64,000 nucleotides of DNA from Bacillota bacterium (GCA_023444055.1 JAEZRV010000007.1:1-64000); one strand, 5' to 3'; positions 44,201 through 52,874 are shown, counted from the stretch's first letter. Notes: a model not told the origin generated them from the letters alone. A program made the numbers and translations.

Positions 44201-44242
44201 AAGAAACTTATTTTAAGAAACTTATTTTAAGAAACTTATTCT
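44201..44242. repeat. Three 14-bp tandem repeats
   Basis: AAGAAACTTATTTT is repeated three times in the fabD-fabG gap, with one change in the last copy. It is a small slippage-type array of no evident function. Confidence 0.8.
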
Positions 44243-44293
44243 AAGTTTATAAATATTTCTTAAAAGATAGTCCGATTTGGAGGTATAATCAAT

Positions 44294-45031
44294 ATGCAAT
44301 TTGGAGGGAAAACTGCTATTATTACAGGTTCTTCAAGAGGAATCGGTAAAGCAATTGCTGAAAAACTTGGTAAGCTTGGAGCAAATATTGTACTCAATGG
44401 AACAACTGATCGGGTGTTTGAAGTAGCAAAAGAGTTTGATGCTATGGGAATAAAAGTTGTTGCGACTGTAGGTGATGTAAGAAAGGCTGAAGATATTAAG
44501 ACGATGATTAATACATGTTTAGATACCTTTGGCGGAATAGATATACTTGTAAACAATGCTGGTATCACAAAAGATAAACCAATGGCAATGATGTCTGAGG
44601 ATGCTTGGGACATTGTTTTAGATGTAAACTTAAAAGGTGCATTTCTATGCACAAAGGCAGCTGCAAAGCTTATGCTTAAGAAACGATATGGCAGAATAGT
44701 TAATATATCATCTGTTGCAGGCGCATATGGAAATGTCGGTCAAGCAAATTATTCTGCATCAAAAGGCGGATTAATCGGCTTAACTAAAACCACTGCAAAA
44801 GAGTTTGCACCACGAGGAATTACTTGTAATGCTGTAACACCAGGCATAATAATTAGTGAAATGACGGAAATATTACCAGAGGATACGAAGCAAAAATATT
44901 TAGAAAAAATAGCACTTGGAAGGTTTGGGACACCTGAAGACGTTGCTAATGTTGTTGCTTTTCTTGCTTCAGATGAGGCTGGCTATGTTACAGGTCAAGT
45001 ATTAGATATTGACGGTGGTTTAGTTATATAA
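44294..45031 (+). CDS. fabG: 3-oxoacyl-ACP reductase
   Basis: A 245-residue short-chain dehydrogenase with a GGAGG site. The cofactor loop TGSSRGIGKAIA, NNAGITKD, catalytic Ser in NISSVAGAYG and Tyr-x3-Lys in YSASKGG are present, and it ends DIDGGLVI. It reduces 3-oxoacyl-ACP with NADPH in the elongation cycle. Confidence 0.96.
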   Translation: MQFGGKTAIITGSSRGIGKAIAEKLGKLGANIVLNGTTDRVFEVAKEFDAMGIKVVATVGDVRKAEDIKTMINTCLDTFGGIDILVNNAGITKDKPMAMMSEDAWDIVLDVNLKGAFLCTKAAAKLMLKKRYGRIVNISSVAGAYGNVGQANYSASKGGLIGLTKTTAKEFAPRGITCNAVTPGIIISEMTEILPEDTKQKYLEKIALGRFGTPEDVANVVAFLASDEAGYVTGQVLDIDGGLVI

Positions 45032-45147
45032 TAATATATTTATGAATTGTTAGTGATTTTTGAGCTTTAATGCTTAAAATTGAAAATAATTGCATATTAC
45101 GGTATTTAAATATATGCAATAGAATCAATCTGGAAGGAGGTGAATAT

Positions 45148-45375
45148 ATGGTTTTCGAAAAAGTTAAAAAAATAGTTGTTGATCAGTTAGGTGTTGAAGA
45201 AGACGATATATCTATGGAATCTTCTTTTATAGATGATCTTGGTGCAGATTCTCTTGATATTGTTGAACTTATAATGGCTTTAGAAGAAGAGTTTAACCTT
45301 GAAATCCCTGATGCTGAAGCTGAGAAAATCACATCAGTAGGTGATGCTGTTGAATACATTAAAAAAAATTCTTAA
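45148..45375 (+). CDS. acpP: Acyl carrier protein
   Basis: A 75-residue acidic protein; ATG 45148 follows GGAAGGAGGTG, so the open frame from 45070 is leader. The phosphopantetheine attachment site is Ser35 in [13 protein letters not shown]. It carries the growing acyl chain. An ideal terminator follows at once, which probably sets high acpP mRNA levels. Confidence 0.97.
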   Translation: MVFEKVKKIVVDQLGVEEDDISMESSFIDDLGADSLDIVELIMALEEEFNLEIPDAEAEKITSVGDAVEYIKKNS

Positions 45376-45384
45376 AAAACAGTT

Positions 45385-45414
45385 AAAAAAAGTCCCTTAC
45401 AGGGACTTTTTTTA
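45385..45414 (+). terminator. Terminator after acpP
   Basis: AAAAAAAGTCCC-TTACA-GGGACTTTTTTT. The A-tract before it makes it bidirectional. It would reduce readthrough into fabF. Confidence 0.9.
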
Positions 45415-45519
45415 ACCAAAAACAATAATCCAATTATGTCAAATGAATTTCTATAATAATATTAAATTTTAAATATATATTACCAATAATTTGTGCCCTA
45501 AATGGGTGTGGAGGTTACT

Positions 45520-46758
45520 ATGAATAAGCGTGTAGTTATTACAGGAGCGGGCGTTGTTTCTTCTTTGGGTTTTGGCGTAGACCAATTTTGGAATTCTATA
45601 AAAGAAGGTAAAAACGGTATCAGTGAGGTTACAAGAATAGATGTATCAAATCTTTCAACAAAAGTAGCTGCAGAAATAAAAGATTTTGACCCTACGCAGT
45701 TTATGGATAGAAAAGAAGCAAAAAGAATGGACCGATATAATCAGTTTGCAATAGCAGCATCAAAAATGGCTGTTGAAGCTTCTAAATTAGATTTAGAAGA
45801 TGTAAATTTAGAAAGATGTGGTGTAATTGTAGGCTCTGGCATTGGCGGTATAGAAACTTTTGAGGATCAGCATAGCGTTTATCTCAATAAAGGACCAGGA
45901 AGAGTAAGCCCATTCTTTATTCCTATGCTAATTTCTAATATGGCTTCAGGACAAATAGCTATTCAATTTGGTTTTAAGGGCTTTAATGAGTGCGTTATCA
46001 CAGCATGTGCTACAGGCAATAATGCAATAGGTGATGCATTTAAAGTAATTCAGCGTGGAGATGCTGATGTAATGATAACTGGTGGTTCTGAGGCATGTAT
46101 TACAATTATGGGCTTTGCTGGTTTTTGCTCAATGGGTGCTATGAGCAAAAACCCTGATCCTAATACAGCTTCAAGGCCTTTTGACAAGGATAGAGATGGA
46201 TTTGTAAGTGGTGAAGGTGCTGGTATTCTTGTAATTGAAGAATATGAACATGCTGTTAAAAGAGGAGCAAATATTATAGCAGAAGTTGTTGGTTATGGAT
46301 GTGCTTGCGATGCATATCATATTACTGCACCACATCCTGAAGGAGATGGCGGAGTAAGAAGTATGCAAATGTGTATAAACGATGCAGGTATAAAGCCTGA
46401 AGATATTGGTTATATTAATGCACATGGAACATCAACGCCGTTAAATGATCCATCAGAAGTAAAAATTGTTAAAAAAGTATTTGGAGAACATGCTGATAAG
46501 GTTGCTATGAGTTCAACTAAGTCAATGACTGGTCATTTGTTAGGAGCTGCTGGTGCTATAGAGGCTATTGTTACTGCAATGGCACTAAAAGATGGATTTT
46601 TACCACCAACAATAAATGTAAAGAACCAAGATCCAGAATGTGATATTGACTGTGTTCCAAATGTAGGTAGAAAAGCAGATATTAAGTATGCATTATCTAA
46701 TGCACTTGGATTTGGCGGACATAATGCAACAATATGTTTGAAAAAGTTTGAAGAATAA
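45520..46758 (+). CDS. fabF: 3-oxoacyl-ACP synthase II
   Basis: A 412-residue ketosynthase. ATG 45520 follows GTGGAGGTTACT, so the frame from 45502 is leader. Catalytic Cys in [14 protein letters not shown], His in [14 protein letters not shown] and His in [15 protein letters not shown] are present. It extends acyl-ACP with malonyl-ACP. Its leader (from TTGTGCC at 45491) resembles those of iorB, the superoxide dismutase gene and the YdbC-like gene. Confidence 0.96.
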   Translation: MNKRVVITGAGVVSSLGFGVDQFWNSIKEGKNGISEVTRIDVSNLSTKVAAEIKDFDPTQFMDRKEAKRMDRYNQFAIAASKMAVEASKLDLEDVNLERCGVIVGSGIGGIETFEDQHSVYLNKGPGRVSPFFIPMLISNMASGQIAIQFGFKGFNECVITACATGNNAIGDAFKVIQRGDADVMITGGSEACITIMGFAGFCSMGAMSKNPDPNTASRPFDKDRDGFVSGEGAGILVIEEYEHAVKRGANIIAEVVGYGCACDAYHITAPHPEGDGGVRSMQMCINDAGIKPEDIGYINAHGTSTPLNDPSEVKIVKKVFGEHADKVAMSSTKSMTGHLLGAAGAIEAIVTAMALKDGFLPPTINVKNQDPECDIDCVPNVGRKADIKYALSNALGFGGHNATICLKKFEE

Positions 46759-46793
46759 TTATTGCTGATATAAATATAAAAGTATAAAATAAG

Positions 46794-46820
46794 AGGCGGG
46801 GTTATGTACTCCACCTTTTA
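46794..46820 (+). terminator. Weak terminator after fabF
   Basis: AGGCGGGG and CTCCACCT form an imperfect stem with an 8-base loop before TTTTATTTT. Confidence 0.45.
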
Positions 46821-46846
46821 TTTTAGTTTCAAGCTAATAGATATGT

Positions 46847-46894
46847 TATACTAATTTGCATTTAAAATATTGTTTATTAAATACGAAATATTAC
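46847..46894. repeat. Family-2 repeat, short copy
   Basis: TATACTAATTTGCATTTAAA at the left and TTAAATACGAAATATTAC at the right, with little between. It looks like an internally deleted copy of the element at 9842. Confidence 0.55.
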
Positions 46895-46984
46895 TAAGAT
46901 ATGTTTTTGAGTTTGAAAGTACAATGAAAGCTATCAACCAACTTTGCTATGTTATAAAAATTATTATTCAGGAGGTGCCCAGGC

Positions 46985-47044
46985 ATGTCGTTGCTTTTTA
47001 ATGTTTTATTAAGTTATTGGACATGCACAAAATATGATAAATAA
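46985..47044 (+). CDS. 19-codon upstream ORF overlapping the rnc start
   Basis: ATG 46985 follows a strong AGGAGGTG site and encodes MSLLFNVLLSYWTCTKYDK, stopping at 47044, 11 bases inside rnc in another frame. The rnc ATG (47034) has no ribosome site of its own, so translation of this leader peptide could deliver ribosomes to rnc. The peptide is probably not functional itself. Confidence 0.45.
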   Translation: MSLLFNVLLSYWTCTKYDK

Positions 47045-47741
47045 CAACCAAACTAATAATAGTATATCCGTACTTGAAAACAGAATACAATATACCTTTA
47101 AAGACAAAAAAACGCTTCAAACAGCTATAACACACAGCTCATATGCAAATGAAAAAAAAGCGAAAAAACTAAGTTACAATGAAAGAATAGAATTTCTTGG
47201 AGACTCAGTATTAAGCTTGGTGATTAGTGAATATTTGTACAAAATGTATCCTAATCTTCCAGAAGGAGAGCTAACGGTTACTAGAGCAAAAATCGTATGT
47301 GAGAATTCACTTGCAAAATGTGCTGCTGACATTGGGCTAGGAACGTTTTTACTTTTAGGAAAGGGAGAAGAACTGTCTGGCGGTAGAGATAAAATTTCCA
47401 TTCAATCTGATGCCTTTGAGGCCTTAATTGGTGCAATATACCTTGATGGTGGTTTTGACACAGCTAAAGGCTTTATTCTTAAAAATATGGAAGGTATAAT
47501 AAAAAGTTGTGTCGGGGGTAAGCTGTTTTACGATTTCAAAACACAATTACAGGAGTTAGTTCAACAAAATGGAGAGCAAAATATTTTGTATAATGTTATT
47601 GATGAAAGCGGACCTGACCACAATAAAACTTTTGTAACAGAGGTGAGCATTAACGAATCTATTGCTGGAAAAGGTACAGGACATTCAAAAAAAGAGTCAG
47701 AACAAAATGCTGCAAAAGATGCATTAACAAAGTTACAATGA
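47034..47741 (+). CDS. rnc: Ribonuclease III
   Basis: A 235-residue protein. The RNase III signature NERIEFLGDSVLSLVISEYL, catalytic acidic residues in DAFEALIGAIYLDGG, and a C-terminal double-stranded RNA-binding domain (~160-235; GTGHSKKESEQNAAKDAL) are present. It processes rRNA and structured mRNAs. The upstream in-frame stop at 47010 limits the start to ATG 47034, which lacks a ribosome site and lies within a 19-codon ORF. Confidence 0.96.
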   Translation: MINNNQTNNSISVLENRIQYTFKDKKTLQTAITHSSYANEKKAKKLSYNERIEFLGDSVLSLVISEYLYKMYPNLPEGELTVTRAKIVCENSLAKCAADIGLGTFLLLGKGEELSGGRDKISIQSDAFEALIGAIYLDGGFDTAKGFILKNMEGIIKSCVGGKLFYDFKTQLQELVQQNGEQNILYNVIDESGPDHNKTFVTEVSINESIAGKGTGHSKKESEQNAAKDALTKLQ

Positions 47742-47804
47742 CAAAATTATAATAGCTTTGCTATGTAACTTTGCTAAATAATGCCGGTAAGGGAGTGTTA
47801 AATA

Positions 47805-48833
47805 ATTAAAAGACATATAATAATTCCTGTTTTTGTACCCCATAAAGGCTGTCCATTTGATTGTATATACTGTAATCAGAAGATAATAAGTGGCCAGATA
47901 AATGAAGCAGATGAAGCAGAAATTAGAAAAAATATAGAAGACAATTTAAAAACAAGTAGGGATGCTTTTGTTGAAATAGCTTTTTATGGTGGAAGCTTTA
48001 CAGGTATACCTATTGAAGAGCAGGAATGGTATTTGAAAATAGGATATAGCTATGTTAAAACTGGACAAGTTAAACAGATGAGGCTTTCAACGAGACCGGA
48101 CTATATTAGTGAAGAGATACTTGATTTACTTGTAGAATATGAAGTTAAGACTATTGAACTAGGAGCACAAAGTCTTGATGAACAGGTGCTTAAATGCAGT
48201 CACAGAGGACACAGCATTGATGCCGTTACAAAGGCATCAAAAATGATAAAATCTAGGGGAATCGCTCTTGGAATCCAAACTATGATTGGTCTGCCTGAAG
48301 ATTCAAAAGAGAAGGCAATAAATACAGCTCAAAGAGTTGTAGAATTAGCTCCTGATATTGTAAGAATATATCCAACACTTGTTATTAGAAATACCTATCT
48401 TCAAAAAATGTATTTAGAGGGTACATATAAACCTCTTACTATAGATGAAGCAGTTGATATATGTGCTGATTTATTAGCTATCTATGAAGCTAACAATATT
48501 AATGTAATTCGTATTGGGCTTCAGCCTACTGACAGCATAAGTGAAAATGGGGAAGTTGAAGCAGGGCCTTTTCATCCTGCATTCAGACAGTTAGTTCAGT
48601 CAAGGCTTTTACTTAATAAAATGGTTAAATATATTAAAGAAAACAGTCTTGAAAGTTCATCTGGTATAGTAATTGAGTGTAACGAACGAGAAATATCAAA
48701 TATAATTGGACAAAAGAAAACAAATATATTTTTATTAAAACATAAGTTTAATTTTAGTGATATTATTGTAAAAGCAAATAATAATATTAAATGTTTTCAA
48801 ATCGTAAAATTGCATATTAATAATAATTATTAA
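47805..48833 (+). CDS. Elp3-like radical SAM protein, apparently starting at AUU
   Basis: Homologous-looking sequence begins immediately at ATT 47805: KRHIIIPVFVPHKGCPFDCI with the radical-SAM cysteines Cys-x3-Cys-x2-Cys (CPFDCIYC). An in-frame TAA lies at 47799, and GGGAG at 47791-47795 gives good spacing to ATT. The first in-frame ATG, at 48033, would remove the cluster. The 342-residue product then has AFYGGSFTGIP, RPDYISEE, IELGAQSLDEQVL and GLQPTDSI. This group, often between rnc and smc, resembles the Elp3/COG1243 radical-SAM family; its substrate is not known. Confidence 0.85.
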   Translation: MKRHIIIPVFVPHKGCPFDCIYCNQKIISGQINEADEAEIRKNIEDNLKTSRDAFVEIAFYGGSFTGIPIEEQEWYLKIGYSYVKTGQVKQMRLSTRPDYISEEILDLLVEYEVKTIELGAQSLDEQVLKCSHRGHSIDAVTKASKMIKSRGIALGIQTMIGLPEDSKEKAINTAQRVVELAPDIVRIYPTLVIRNTYLQKMYLEGTYKPLTIDEAVDICADLLAIYEANNINVIRIGLQPTDSISENGEVEAGPFHPAFRQLVQSRLLLNKMVKYIKENSLESSSGIVIECNEREISNIIGQKKTNIFLLKHKFNFSDIIVKANNNIKCFQIVKLHINNNY

Positions 48834-48851
48834 AAATAATATTTGTAAAAA

Positions 48852-48880
48852 GAAGGTATTTGAAGTAATATATAGAATAC
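48852..48880 (+). promoter_or_regulatory. Probable sigma-H promoter of spoVS
   Basis: GAAGGTATT (48852-48860), 11-base spacer, ATAGAATAC (48872-48880) fits the Bacillus sigma-H consensus (RnAGGAwww, 11-12, RnnGAATww) with one -35 mismatch. spoVS is a known sigma-H gene in Bacillus. Confidence 0.55.
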
Positions 48881-48947
48881 TTATATATATTATTTTTAAT
48901 TTGCACCAAAAAATATTATTATTAAAGCATTTTAGGAGGATGTATTT

Positions 48948-49208
48948 ATGGAAGTACTAAAAGTTTCAGCTAATTCACAGCCCAAATCTGTTGCTGGAGC
49001 ATTAGCCGCTGTCTTAAGAGACAACAATTATGCTGAAATCCAGGCAGTAGGAGCAGGCGCAGTAAATCAAGCAGTTAAAGCTATTGCAATTACTAGAGGT
49101 TTTGTTGCTCCTAATGGAATTGATCTTGTGACAGTTCCTGCTTTTGCAGAGGTTGTTATTGACGGAGAGGAAAGAACTGCTATTAAATTCTACATACAAC
49201 CTAGATAA
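48948..49208 (+). CDS. spoVS: Stage V sporulation protein S
   Basis: An 86-residue Alba-like protein with AGGAGGATG before the start. EVLKVSANSQPKSVAGALA and AVGAGAVNQAVKAIAITRGF are strongly conserved SpoVS sequence. It acts early in sporulation (coat and core stages); its molecular role is nucleic-acid binding by family. Presence supports a spore-former. Confidence 0.96.
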   Translation: MEVLKVSANSQPKSVAGALAAVLRDNNYAEIQAVGAGAVNQAVKAIAITRGFVAPNGIDLVTVPAFAEVVIDGEERTAIKFYIQPR

Positions 49209-49229
49209 CTTTGATTTTTTAAATCAGAT

Positions 49230-49253
49230 AAGGCTCGCCTTTTGGTGAGCCTT
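49230..49253 (+). terminator. Hairpin after spoVS
   Basis: AAGGCTCGCC / GGTGAGCCTT with a 4-base loop; no T-run of note follows. The remainder of the spoVS-HD-GYP gap (to 49470) is AT-rich without other features. Confidence 0.6.
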
Positions 49254-49470
49254 AAATTTATTCATACATCCAATTGCAAATTAATTAAATATCCTAATGA
49301 AAAAATAAATAATAATGATTTGCTAAGTTATAACACTGTACATCAAGAAAACTTTTTCTCTAAACGATGTTCAGAACTTATTATGTTCAAAACTTAATAT
49401 GATATTATGTTTCAAATAAATTTTATATGATTTTAATTAATAATATAGTAATAAAGAGGGTCTATATATT

Positions 49471-50538
49471 ATGAAAATGAGCTTAAAAGTCCATATTGAT
49501 GATTTAAAAACTGGAATGATTCTTGGAGAAGATGTTTATTGCAATGATAATTTACTGCTTTCAAAAGGAATGATCCTAAAGGAATCTTTTGTAAAAAAAC
49601 TGATGTCAAGGGGGATATCAGAGGTTGCAGTATTGGCAGATAAAACTTATTATGATGATATTTTATTAAATCCAGTTGAAAAGTTTTATGTGGATACTTA
49701 TGAGGCTTTTACAAAAATTATCGAAAGATTCCGTAAAACAGATAAACTAGAAATTACAACAGCGTTCCCAATTGTAGAAAACATATTGGAGGCTGTATTC
49801 TCAAGTCAGAATTCAGTTCTATCACTTACAGGTTTTAGAGGAGAAGGAAATTATTTTCTTTTACACGCTTTAGATGTTTGTATTTACAGCCTTATAGTGG
49901 CAAAAGTAATGAAATTAAGTTACGAGGATATAGTAATACTTGGTATTGGAGCTCTTCTGCATGATATTGGTAAGACTAAAATATCAGATAATATTATTAA
50001 TAAAGTAGGAATGTTGACTGGTGATGAGTTTAACGAAGCTAAAAAGCATTCAGAATATGGCTATCAAATTTTATCGAAATGTCCTCAGGTAAACTCTGAC
50101 ATTATAAAAATTGTTTTTCAACACCATGAACGTTGCGATGGAAGCGGATATCCTAATCAATTAAAGGACAAGGATATACATATGCTTTCTAAAATAGTTG
50201 CTGTAGCAGATATTTATGATGCGCTGACATCAGATAGGGTATATAAAAAGAAAGTTCTGCCGCATGAAGCAGCAGAATATTTACTTTGTATATCAAATAC
50301 CCTAATTGATAGTCAAATTGCAAATGTATTTATAAATAATATTGCTATCTATCCGAAGGGGTGCCAGGTACTTCTAAATACTAATCAAGTTGCGTTGGTA
50401 ATTGATTCAAATAATAAAATGCCTTTAAGACCAGTTTTGAAGGTTATAACGGATAAATATAAAAATCCTTTACCTGTACCATATGAATTAAGCTTGCAAA
50501 AGAATGCTAATATTTTAATTAAACAGATTTACCGCTAA
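49471..50538 (+). CDS. HD-GYP domain protein, probable c-di-GMP phosphodiesterase
   Basis: A 355-residue cytosolic protein. The N-terminal ~115 residues are a partner domain (DLKTGMILGEDVYCNDNLLL). The HD-GYP domain has His164-Asp165 in ALLHDIGK, HHERCDGSGYP (His218-His219-Glu220, Gly226-Tyr227-Pro228) and AVADIYDALTSDRVYKK. All metal and signature residues are present, so it should hydrolyse c-di-GMP. No sensor or receiver domain is attached and no partner gene is adjacent. Confidence 0.9.
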   Translation: MKMSLKVHIDDLKTGMILGEDVYCNDNLLLSKGMILKESFVKKLMSRGISEVAVLADKTYYDDILLNPVEKFYVDTYEAFTKIIERFRKTDKLEITTAFPIVENILEAVFSSQNSVLSLTGFRGEGNYFLLHALDVCIYSLIVAKVMKLSYEDIVILGIGALLHDIGKTKISDNIINKVGMLTGDEFNEAKKHSEYGYQILSKCPQVNSDIIKIVFQHHERCDGSGYPNQLKDKDIHMLSKIVAVADIYDALTSDRVYKKKVLPHEAAEYLLCISNTLIDSQIANVFINNIAIYPKGCQVLLNTNQVALVIDSNNKMPLRPVLKVITDKYKNPLPVPYELSLQKNANILIKQIYR

Positions 50539-50618
50539 TATTTAATTCATGTGATTTAACGCAGTATTACTTTAATTTTGGATATATTTATTCCTATATA
50601 AAAAGTCTATCAGAGCCT

Positions 50619-51254
50619 TTAATACATAATCAGTGGGACTTGACATTTAATAACCATTTGGAGCCTTCTTTCAACCTCATACCAATTTATAAGGCTCCAC
50701 CACTCCTCAATATATTTTTTGCGCTCATTTTGATAATCTAGATAATATGCGTGTTCCCATACATCGCAAACTAGGATAGGTATTGCGCTCCATTGAGTTA
50801 AATCTTGATGCTTTCCTGCTTGGAGTATTTCCAATCTCATCCATGCAGGTTGCCAAGCAAGTATTCCCCAACCTGAAGCTTCAACCTTTTCGGTAGCACT
50901 TTTAAATTGCTCTTTGAATGCGCTAAAACTTCCAAAGTATCTATTAATCTGACTAAGTGTTTGTATTCCTGGCTGTCCTGTCATACCTTTTGGAGACATT
51001 ATTGTCCAATATATACTGTGAAGTATGTGTCCTGAACCATTAAATGCAAGTTCATTTTCCCAGTATTTAATATATTCATAGTTGTTTTGATTACGAGCTT
51101 CTTGAAGCTTGATTTCAGCTTTGTTGAGACCGTCAACGTATGATTTATGGTGCTTATCATGATGATATTTTAAAGTTGTTCGACTAATCACAGGTTCTAA
51201 CCCATCATATGAGTAAGGTAACGGCGGTAATTGGTGTTTTCCAATTGGAATCAT
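50619..51254 (-). CDS. Fe/Mn superoxide dismutase
   Basis: A 211-residue protein; ATG 51254 follows GTGGAGGTTAAT, so the GTG at 51266 is part of the ribosome site. Metal ligands are visible: His31 in LKYHHDKHHKSYV, His79 in GHILHSIYW and the Asp/His pair in CDVWEHAYYLDY. It detoxifies superoxide. It begins PIGKHQLPPLPYSYDGLEPV like spore-associated Bacillus and Clostridium enzymes. A Tyr/Gly-rich coat-like gene precedes it on the same strand (gap 140 bases), so a coat cross-linking role is possible. Confidence 0.92.
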   Translation of the reverse strand: MIPIGKHQLPPLPYSYDGLEPVISRTTLKYHHDKHHKSYVDGLNKAEIKLQEARNQNNYEYIKYWENELAFNGSGHILHSIYWTIMSPKGMTGQPGIQTLSQINRYFGSFSAFKEQFKSATEKVEASGWGILAWQPAWMRLEILQAGKHQDLTQWSAIPILVCDVWEHAYYLDYQNERKKYIEEWWSLINWYEVERRLQMVIKCQVPLIMY

Positions 51255-51283
51255 ATTAACCTCCACGCTGATTTTGGCACAAA

Positions 51284-51394
51284 ATTTAGTATATGTGGCA
51301 TTAGGGCAAAGCCCGCAAATAATTGTTAAAAATATTTCGCATTTTAAATATGACTTTCTTGTATTTTAAAGTACGAAGTAGTTTTATTTTCATA
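51284..51394. repeat. Family-2-like repeat between the coat-like and superoxide dismutase genes
   Basis: TTTTAAAGTACGAAGTAGTT and ATTTCGCATTTTAAATATG resemble the right ends of the elements at 9842 and 46847, and GGGCAAAGCCC forms a short hairpin. The match is weaker than for the other copies. Confidence 0.4.
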
Positions 51395-51853
51395 TTAGTA
51401 TGGATATCCGCCAATATAACCTCCGCCATAATGCAAAGGATAACCACTATAATAATGTGGACGTCTCCTGTGGAATAACTCTCTTAATAATAAAATAGTG
51501 ATTAAGTCTCTTCGGAAGCGTCGCCTGCTGCCAGGACCAAAATGTCCTACTCCAAGACCTATTTGTCTATTTTCAGCATCATCTTCATCTCGTTCTTGGT
51601 ATTCTGCATCTACATACGAGCCAACTGAATTGTCAATTTCGTCAACCATTCCCTCAAGCTGCTTGCGTGATGGGTTATACATTGTCCCATACATAGCACA
51701 GAACATATCACAATGGCGGTGTACTTCTGGATAAATGATATAATAGCATTTAGGATACATAGATTCCAATTGCTCTCGAGGCATTTCCATTATTGGGGAA
51801 TACTCAGATGGAACATCCATCATTTGCATATATGGAATATACTGATTTTGCAT
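51395..51853 (-). CDS. Tyr/Gly-rich spore-coat-like protein
   Basis: A 152-residue protein with an AGGAGG site. It starts with a Met/Tyr/Pro-rich segment (MQNQYIPYMQMMDVPSEYSP), has a Cys-containing middle (YPEVHRHCDMFCAMYG), a basic stretch (RRRFRRDLITILLLRELFHRR) and a Tyr/Gly tail (YYSGYPLHYGGGYIGGYPY). Such composition is typical of spore coat or other clostridial surface-layer proteins. I do not recognise a named family. Its operon-like pairing with superoxide dismutase suggests oxidative tyrosine cross-linking, as an inference. Confidence 0.55.
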   Translation of the reverse strand: MQNQYIPYMQMMDVPSEYSPIMEMPREQLESMYPKCYYIIYPEVHRHCDMFCAMYGTMYNPSRKQLEGMVDEIDNSVGSYVDAEYQERDEDDAENRQIGLGVGHFGPGSRRRFRRDLITILLLRELFHRRRPHYYSGYPLHYGGGYIGGYPY

Positions 51854-52118
51854 AAATATTAACCTCCTAAATAATAAAAGAAATTATTTATAGTATTGTA
51901 TGATTATTTTAGATAATCGGTTACATATAAAAGAAATTATGTAACGCAGATTTTAGAGTAATTCAAACTAGTTAAGGCTAAAGAATATTTAAAATTAATT
52001 GAGATTTAAAAGAGGGAAATAGGTATAATTTAAGAATATATTATAGAAGCTAAATATCGGTAAGAAATTTAAAAAGAAAATGAAGGTAAATTTTTGTTAT
52101 TATAAGGAGATAATCAAT

Positions 52119-52874
52119 ATGACAAACCAAGAGCTTTACAATATTATATTTGAAAGGAAGTCAGTCAGAAAATATGATTTAACTCCTCTATCAGAAGAAG
52201 TTTTAGACGGAGTAAAAAAATATGCTGACAACCTTAAACCATTAGACGACAACATAAAGTTTTCAATATCATTTTTAGGTGAGAGCGATGCAAAATTCTT
52301 AATACCTAGTAAATTGGCACCACATTACATATGTCTGTATTCAGAGAAAAAGGATGGGTATTTAATGAATGCAGGTTATTTATTACAGCAGGTTGACCTG
52401 TATCTGTCTGCAAATGGGATTGGAAGCTGCTGGCTTGGTTTTTTTAAACCGAGAAAAGTGATTAGTACTAAAAACGGTTTAGGATTTGTTATTTTACTTG
52501 CATTAGGGAATCCTGCAGAAGTTGTACACAGAAAAGATATTTCAGAATTTTCCAGAAAAAGCTTGCCTGAAATTACTTCAATAGAGGGCGCAGAAAAATT
52601 ACTTGAACCTGTGAGACTGACCCCATCTGCGGTGAATAGTCAGCCTTGGTTTTTCAGTGGAGATTTAAATGAAATAATAGTCAGCCGTCAAAAGCTGTCA
52701 CCACTTAAATCACCATTTATTGGAAAGTTTAACCAAATTGATATTGGAATTGCACTATTTCATCTATGGCTGTCTCTTGACCACGAAGGCAAAACTGCAA
52801 TCTATGATTTCAATAATGCTAATGCACCTGTAGGCTATGAATTCATGGTAAAAGTTATAGTTAAAGATAAATAG
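52119..52874 (+). CDS. Nitroreductase-like flavoprotein (TM1586 type)
   Basis: A 251-residue protein; ATG 52119 follows AAGGAGAT, and the frame upstream to 52080 lacks a site. ELYNIIFERKSVRKYDLTPL is the usual start of the nitroreductase fold, then YLMNAGYLLQQVDLYLSANG and GSCWLGFFKPRK, and a second similar half (LTPSAVNSQPWFF). It probably binds FMN and uses NAD(P)H. The double-length monomer with fused halves is typical of the TM1586 group. Substrate unknown. Confidence 0.8.
   Translation: MTNQELYNIIFERKSVRKYDLTPLSEEVLDGVKKYADNLKPLDDNIKFSISFLGESDAKFLIPSKLAPHYICLYSEKKDGYLMNAGYLLQQVDLYLSANGIGSCWLGFFKPRKVISTKNGLGFVILLALGNPAEVVHRKDISEFSRKSLPEITSIEGAEKLLEPVRLTPSAVNSQPWFFSGDLNEIIVSRQKLSPLKSPFIGKFNQIDIGIALFHLWLSLDHEGKTAIYDFNNANAPVGYEFMVKVIVKDK

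Noticed and set aside
48033..48833. Starting the radical-SAM gene at ATG 48033
   Set aside because: This start removes the Cys-x3-Cys-x2-Cys cluster site, and well-conserved sequence continues upstream to ATT 47805.
51498..51734. 78-codon plus-strand ORF opposite the coat-like gene
   Set aside because: The minus-strand gene has the ribosome site and a typical Tyr/Gly-rich composition; the plus-strand ORF is its shadow.
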